A stretch of 9,215 bases of DNA, taken from NCBI GenBank assembly GCA_002329625.1, contig DCTP01000040.1, positions 1-9,215 of the forward strand, given 5' to 3'. Below, piece by piece: positions 6,531 to 9,215 of this stretch. Each line of letters opens with the position of its first letter. Position 1 is the first letter of the stretch. The position numbers were made by a program, and so were the translations under genes. The notes below the pieces were generated by a model that ran no database searches, was not told the origin of the DNA, and saw only the letters and a program-made list of their open reading frames with translations. The stretch comes from Leptolinea sp. UBA1437. GTDB taxonomy: Bacteria; Chloroflexota; Anaerolineae; Anaerolineales; Anaerolineaceae.

Positions 6531-6579
6531 GCCATGAGATTTCATGATTTATGTCATGGAAAGAATCGGTACAATGTAC

Positions 6580-7272
6580 TTATTTTCTGCTTTTCCGAAA
6601 GGTTTTTTGCAAGATAAATATCACCCATGACCCGCAACCGAATAGCAGAATTCCATCCAGAAATTTTTTCAATAGATCGGTCGGAATTTTCCCGATATCA
6701 GTCACCGTCATTTTTACTTCGTTCGAAAACAAACTCCATTCTTCCAGTTTTTGATTTGAATCGGTTTGTACCGTCATAATTTCGGCTTTCAGCCAAAGCT
6801 GCCCTTGAATATTTTTTCCGGATTGATTAGGAATGATTGTCCAATGAAAAGACGCCTCATGACCGGCCGGGAATTCCTGTCCCATTTGATCTGCGGGAAT
6901 GATTTTGGCAGCCGGAAATTCAATCCGTGCGAATAATTGAACTCTGAGATTTTTAGGAATTTCGGAATTACAATCCCAATACAAATTTTCAGAAGGATTG
7001 ATTTTCAGATCAATATTCGCTCGATTAGCGAGGGAAATTTTTTCGGGGGTTCGGAGCTCAAGCTCACACACGGGAATTGTAAGAAAACAGGATTGATCTT
7101 GTAATTCAATCGGAATCGTAACAGCGCGGGTTTTATGAGTCTCCGTAACTTCTTTATTCGTTTGTTTCAACCATAGAAAACCCGTAAGCCATACGAAGGT
7201 AAACAGCAACGCAATCAAAAGCCAAACCGGAAAAGCTTTTTTCGCCTGGTCCTCAGGATTCTTTGTATTCAT
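6580..7272 (-). CDS. Unrecognised protein with membrane segments at both ends
   Basis: I do not recognise this 230-residue protein. Counting from the ATG at 7272, it has a short charged N-terminus, a membrane helix at ~13-35 (FPVWLLIALLFTFVWLTGFL), a ~165-residue region outside the membrane with alternating beta-strand pattern, and a second hydrophobic segment at ~205-222 before a basic end (FRKSRK). The middle region looks like one or two immunoglobulin-like sandwiches; FPAGHEASFHWTIIP followed by GQLWLKAEI is typical of such folds. It has three cysteines (C62, C69, C101). The start is uncertain. A GTG at 7293 would add seven residues and lengthen the overlap with mazG from 20 to 41 bases. 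Neither start has a clear ribosome site, so translation probably depends on ribosomes finishing mazG. Its place between mazG and the ATP synthase genes does not reveal a role. Confidence 0.75.
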   Translation of the reverse strand: MNTKNPEDQAKKAFPVWLLIALLFTFVWLTGFLWLKQTNKEVTETHKTRAVTIPIELQDQSCFLTIPVCELELRTPEKISLANRANIDLKINPSENLYWDCNSEIPKNLRVQLFARIEFPAAKIIPADQMGQEFPAGHEASFHWTIIPNQSGKNIQGQLWLKAEIMTVQTDSNQKLEEWSLFSNEVKMTVTDIGKIPTDLLKKFLDGILLFGCGSWVIFILQKTFRKSRK

Positions 7273-8323
7273 CCCAGTATTGATCTTTTTCACTCATCGG
7301 CATATCGAAGAGATTTTTTCCAAGTTCGCGTGCTTTTGTTTCCACATATTGAACACGATCATGAAATTTTAAATTGGAATTCCGCAGGGCAGTTTCCGGA
7401 TCGATTTTTGACCATCGTGCCAGATTCACCAAGGTAAAAAGAATATCCCCAAGCTCTTCCGCCTGCTCCTCAGGAGTATTCGCCCGTTTAAATTCTTCGA
7501 TTTCCTCATAAAGCTTATCCCAAACGCCGTCAATCGATTCCCAATCAAAACCGACTCGAGCGGCACGTTTTTGATAAGAATAAGCCATGGATAAAGCCGG
7601 CATTGCTTTTGAAATCCCATCTAATAAACCTTGTTCTTTATGATCTTTCTCACGTTCCAAGTTTTTAACCTTCTCCCACCGATTTAAAACTTGATCGGAT
7701 GATAACTTTTCTGGATTTCCAAAAACATGTTCATGCCTGAAAATCAATTTCTCACTGATTTTGGCCAGCACATCCCCCATATTAAACTCATTATTTTCCT
7801 GTGCAATTTGCGCCTGCATCACAATATGCAATAAAACATCCCCCAACTCTTCGGAAATCATTTCAATATCATTTCGATCTAATCCTTCCAAAAGCTCATA
7901 GGCTTCCTGAAGAAAATCATCCCGTAAGGATTGATGAGTCTGTTTGCGATCCCATGGGCACCCGTTGGGAGCTCTTAAGATAGCGACGATATTCTGGAAA
8001 TATTCAAAGGATCGACTCTCCGGAAGGGGTGGAATTCGTATCCACAGTGCTTTTTCCAAATAATGATCTTGTTGTGATAATTCCGCTAATTTTATCGTTA
8101 ACAGGTTCTGCTGGTTCTCCGGTACATCCATAAAAATTTCAAGGGGATGATCTACAGGATATTCTTCCGATAGGATATCTTGCAAATGGGCTGCATTTCG
8201 CGGATTCCGAATAATAACTTCCAAATGAGGAGGAACCAATAAATGCCGCGACGATAGAAGATTCTTCCCTTCGACAATAATCAAATTATCCGGAAAACTC
8301 ATGATTGCATTTTGTTCATTCAT
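7253..8323 (-). CDS. mazG: MazG-type nucleoside triphosphate pyrophosphohydrolase with a partial methylase-like N-terminus
   Basis: A 356-residue protein with two MazG helical domains. These hydrolyse NTPs to NMP and pyrophosphate and help clear non-canonical nucleotides or tune (p)ppGpp-linked responses. The first domain opens with the hallmark GCPWDRKQTHQSLR (121-134) and has the metal-binding glutamates in QEAYELLE (139-146) and EELGD (158-162). The second has YEEIEEF (272-278) and AEELGDILF (288-296). Residues ~10-105 are not MazG. HLLVPPHLEVI, then the EEYPVDHPLEIFM region and LWIRIPPLPESRSFEYFQ (93-110) resemble the second half of the tetrapyrrole-methylase-like domain found before MazG in YabN-like proteins, without the SAM-binding first half. 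The ATG overlaps the HAD gene by eight bases and follows GGAGAGG at seven bases, so the short form looks like the true start. Confidence 0.93.
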   Translation of the reverse strand: MNEQNAIMSFPDNLIIVEGKNLLSSRHLLVPPHLEVIIRNPRNAAHLQDILSEEYPVDHPLEIFMDVPENQQNLLTIKLAELSQQDHYLEKALWIRIPPLPESRSFEYFQNIVAILRAPNGCPWDRKQTHQSLRDDFLQEAYELLEGLDRNDIEMISEELGDVLLHIVMQAQIAQENNEFNMGDVLAKISEKLIFRHEHVFGNPEKLSSDQVLNRWEKVKNLEREKDHKEQGLLDGISKAMPALSMAYSYQKRAARVGFDWESIDGVWDKLYEEIEEFKRANTPEEQAEELGDILFTLVNLARWSKIDPETALRNSNLKFHDRVQYVETKARELGKNLFDMPMSEKDQYWDEYKES

Positions 8324-8993
8324 TCAGAAACCTCTCCGCAAATCCATTGAAATCTAAAATAATTGCTTCCACAACGTTCATCTTTTCAATTTTATCCCTA
8401 TCCCCGCTCGGATTCATAGCGATTACCTTTCCAATCCCCGCGTCGACTGCGGCATTAATACCTGGAAAAGAATCTTCCACCACCAGACAATTCTCAGGTT
8501 CGATTCCGATTTTCTTCGCAGCTTTTAGATAAATATCTGGTTCAGGTTTCCCGGGAATCGTCCCATCATCATAAACCCAATCTTCAGGTCCGGTAAACCA
8601 CTTATGTAGAGGGAAAACTTCAAAATAAAACTGAACATTCTTTATTTCAGATGCCGTTGCAACGGTAAAAGGAATTTTCCGTTCTCGCAACTCGTCGAAT
8701 AATGATTCGGTTCCCGAGAGCAAATGAAGGTTTTTTGGATCTGCCCGTGCGATTTCTCGATAGATCGCTTCTTTTTCATTCATCATTTCTTTTTGTTCCT
8801 CAATGGAACTGTCGGAACCTAAATAGTATTTAAAAATTGAGTCAAATGCTCTGCCGTGAATATGATCCCGAAATTCGGTTAAACCGATCGATCGATGATA
8901 TTTCCTTTGGATATAGATTCGCCACGCCTCTTCCTGTTTATCGGTATCAAAAAAGAGTGTCCCGTTAAAATCAAAAATCAGACCTTCCACCAT
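8316..8993 (-). CDS. HAD-superfamily phosphatase or phosphoglucomutase-like protein with DxN motif I
   Basis: A 225-residue HAD hydrolase of the beta-phosphoglucomutase/phosphatase type. Motif I is FDFNGTLF (7-14), with nucleophile D8. Motif II is TVATAS (110-115). The motif III lysine is K149 in GKPEPDIY, and motif IV is VVEDSFPGI (171-179) with E173 and D174. A helical cap at ~17-85 fits subclass I. The second acidic residue of the classic DxD is N10, which removes the usual general acid/base; the rest of the active site is intact. The substrate cannot be read from sequence; a small sugar phosphate or nucleotide is plausible, and the fused-reading neighbour mazG hints at metabolite clearance. 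The ATG at 8993 follows AAGGAGT with seven bases of spacing. It is the first gene of the operon and its stop overlaps mazG. Confidence 0.9.
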   Translation of the reverse strand: MVEGLIFDFNGTLFFDTDKQEEAWRIYIQRKYHRSIGLTEFRDHIHGRAFDSIFKYYLGSDSSIEEQKEMMNEKEAIYREIARADPKNLHLLSGTESLFDELRERKIPFTVATASEIKNVQFYFEVFPLHKWFTGPEDWVYDDGTIPGKPEPDIYLKAAKKIGIEPENCLVVEDSFPGINAAVDAGIGKVIAMNPSGDRDKIEKMNVVEAIILDFNGFAERFLNE

Positions 8994-9017
8994 ATATTTA
9001 ACTCCTTAGCCATAAGT

Positions 9018-9038
9018 TCATTTACATTCTGTAAATGA
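9018..9038. promoter_or_regulatory. Dyad-symmetric candidate operator in the HAD-mazG leader
   Basis: A perfect 9-bp inverted repeat, TCATTTACA - TTC - TGTAAATGA, lies between the -10 box and the HAD ribosome site, covering roughly +4 to +25 of the predicted transcript. The position suits a repressor operator. It could also fold as a weak 9-bp RNA hairpin with a three-base loop. I cannot name the regulator. Confidence 0.5.
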
Positions 9039-9048
9039 GCACCCAGCC

Positions 9049-9054
9049 ATTATA
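9049..9054 (-). promoter_or_regulatory. -10 box of the HAD-mazG operon promoter
   Basis: A perfect TATAAT on the minus strand, giving a start near 9042 and a leader of about 50 bases to the ATG at 8993. No good -35 hexamer is found at 16-18 bases upstream, so the promoter may be weak or activator-dependent. It lies just downstream of the terminator at 9107-9139, as expected for the start of a new unit. Confidence 0.5.
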
Positions 9055-9106
9055 CTGCGCGACTTGACACTATTTATTGAAACCTACTCAGCAATCCAAT
9101 CATATA

Positions 9107-9139
9107 ATAAAAACTCGAGGAAGTTCCTCGAGTTTTTAT
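9107..9139. terminator. Probable bidirectional intrinsic terminator
   Basis: A perfect inverted repeat of 16 bp is centred on G9123, with core ACTCGAGGAA / TTCCTCGAGT flanked by an A tract on the left and TTTTT on the right. Both strands therefore read as a GC-containing stem followed by T residues. It would stop minus-strand transcription coming from the right of the window and any plus-strand transcription from the left. The remaining right end (9140-9215) holds no gene that can be identified. Confidence 0.8.
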
Positions 9140-9215
9140 AGAAAACATAAACGAAAGATTTTCGAATATAGTTCAATCAATGATTAGGCTTTAGCGTCAA
9201 ATCAGACACAGTTAA

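Noticed and set aside
9064..9108. Plus-strand promoter made from TTGACA (9064-9069) or TTGAAA (9077-9082) with TATAAT (9103-9108)
   Set aside because: Spacers would be 33 and 20 bases, outside the usual 16-18, and transcription would run straight into the terminator hairpin at 9107-9139.

Overview
Every gene in this 9.2 kb window lies on the minus strand, so transcription runs from high to low coordinates. The DNA is moderately AT-rich, densely packed, and rich in short overlaps and translational coupling. The gene set (a bacterial F-type ATP synthase F0 cluster with an AtpZ-like first gene, a two-domain MazG, and a nurA/herA pair of archaeal and deep-branching bacterial type) points to a bacterium. 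I lean towards Chloroflexota, probably Anaerolineae. That lean rests on remembered family resemblance, mainly the MazG N-terminus and the b/delta fusion; no search was run.

Layout in transcription order. (1) At 9107-9139 a strong inverted repeat flanked by A and T tracts looks like a two-way terminator separating this locus from whatever lies to the right. (2) A TATAAT box at 9049-9054 and a 9-bp dyad at 9018-9038 precede a HAD-family phosphatase-like gene (8316-8993), mazG (7253-8323) and an unrecognised protein with two membrane segments (6580-7272). (3) A perfect extended -10 box at 6522-6530 starts the F0 module: atpZ-like gene, atpB (subunit a), atpE (subunit c) and a fused b/delta subunit gene. 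This ends at an intrinsic terminator (4100-4128), and no F1 genes (alpha, beta, gamma, epsilon) follow. (4) A TATAAT box six bases upstream of the ATG appears to drive a leaderless nurA, followed by a stand-alone HAS-barrel-like protein gene, herA, and the 5' part of a multi-membrane-segment protein gene that leaves the window at base 1.

The F0 genes encode the membrane ion channel and stator of ATP synthase. The HAD/MazG pair looks like metabolite or nucleotide housekeeping. NurA (nuclease) and HerA (hexameric DNA-pumping ATPase) form a DNA end-resection machine, here with a third small protein between them that resembles the HerA N-terminal barrel without the ATPase.

The most interesting points are the HAS-only protein inside the nurA-herA operon, the b/delta fusion lacking the delta N-terminal domain, the MazG N-terminus that looks like half of a tetrapyrrole-methylase domain, and the probably leaderless nurA transcript. 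I saw no RNA gene, CRISPR array, insertion sequence or prophage feature.
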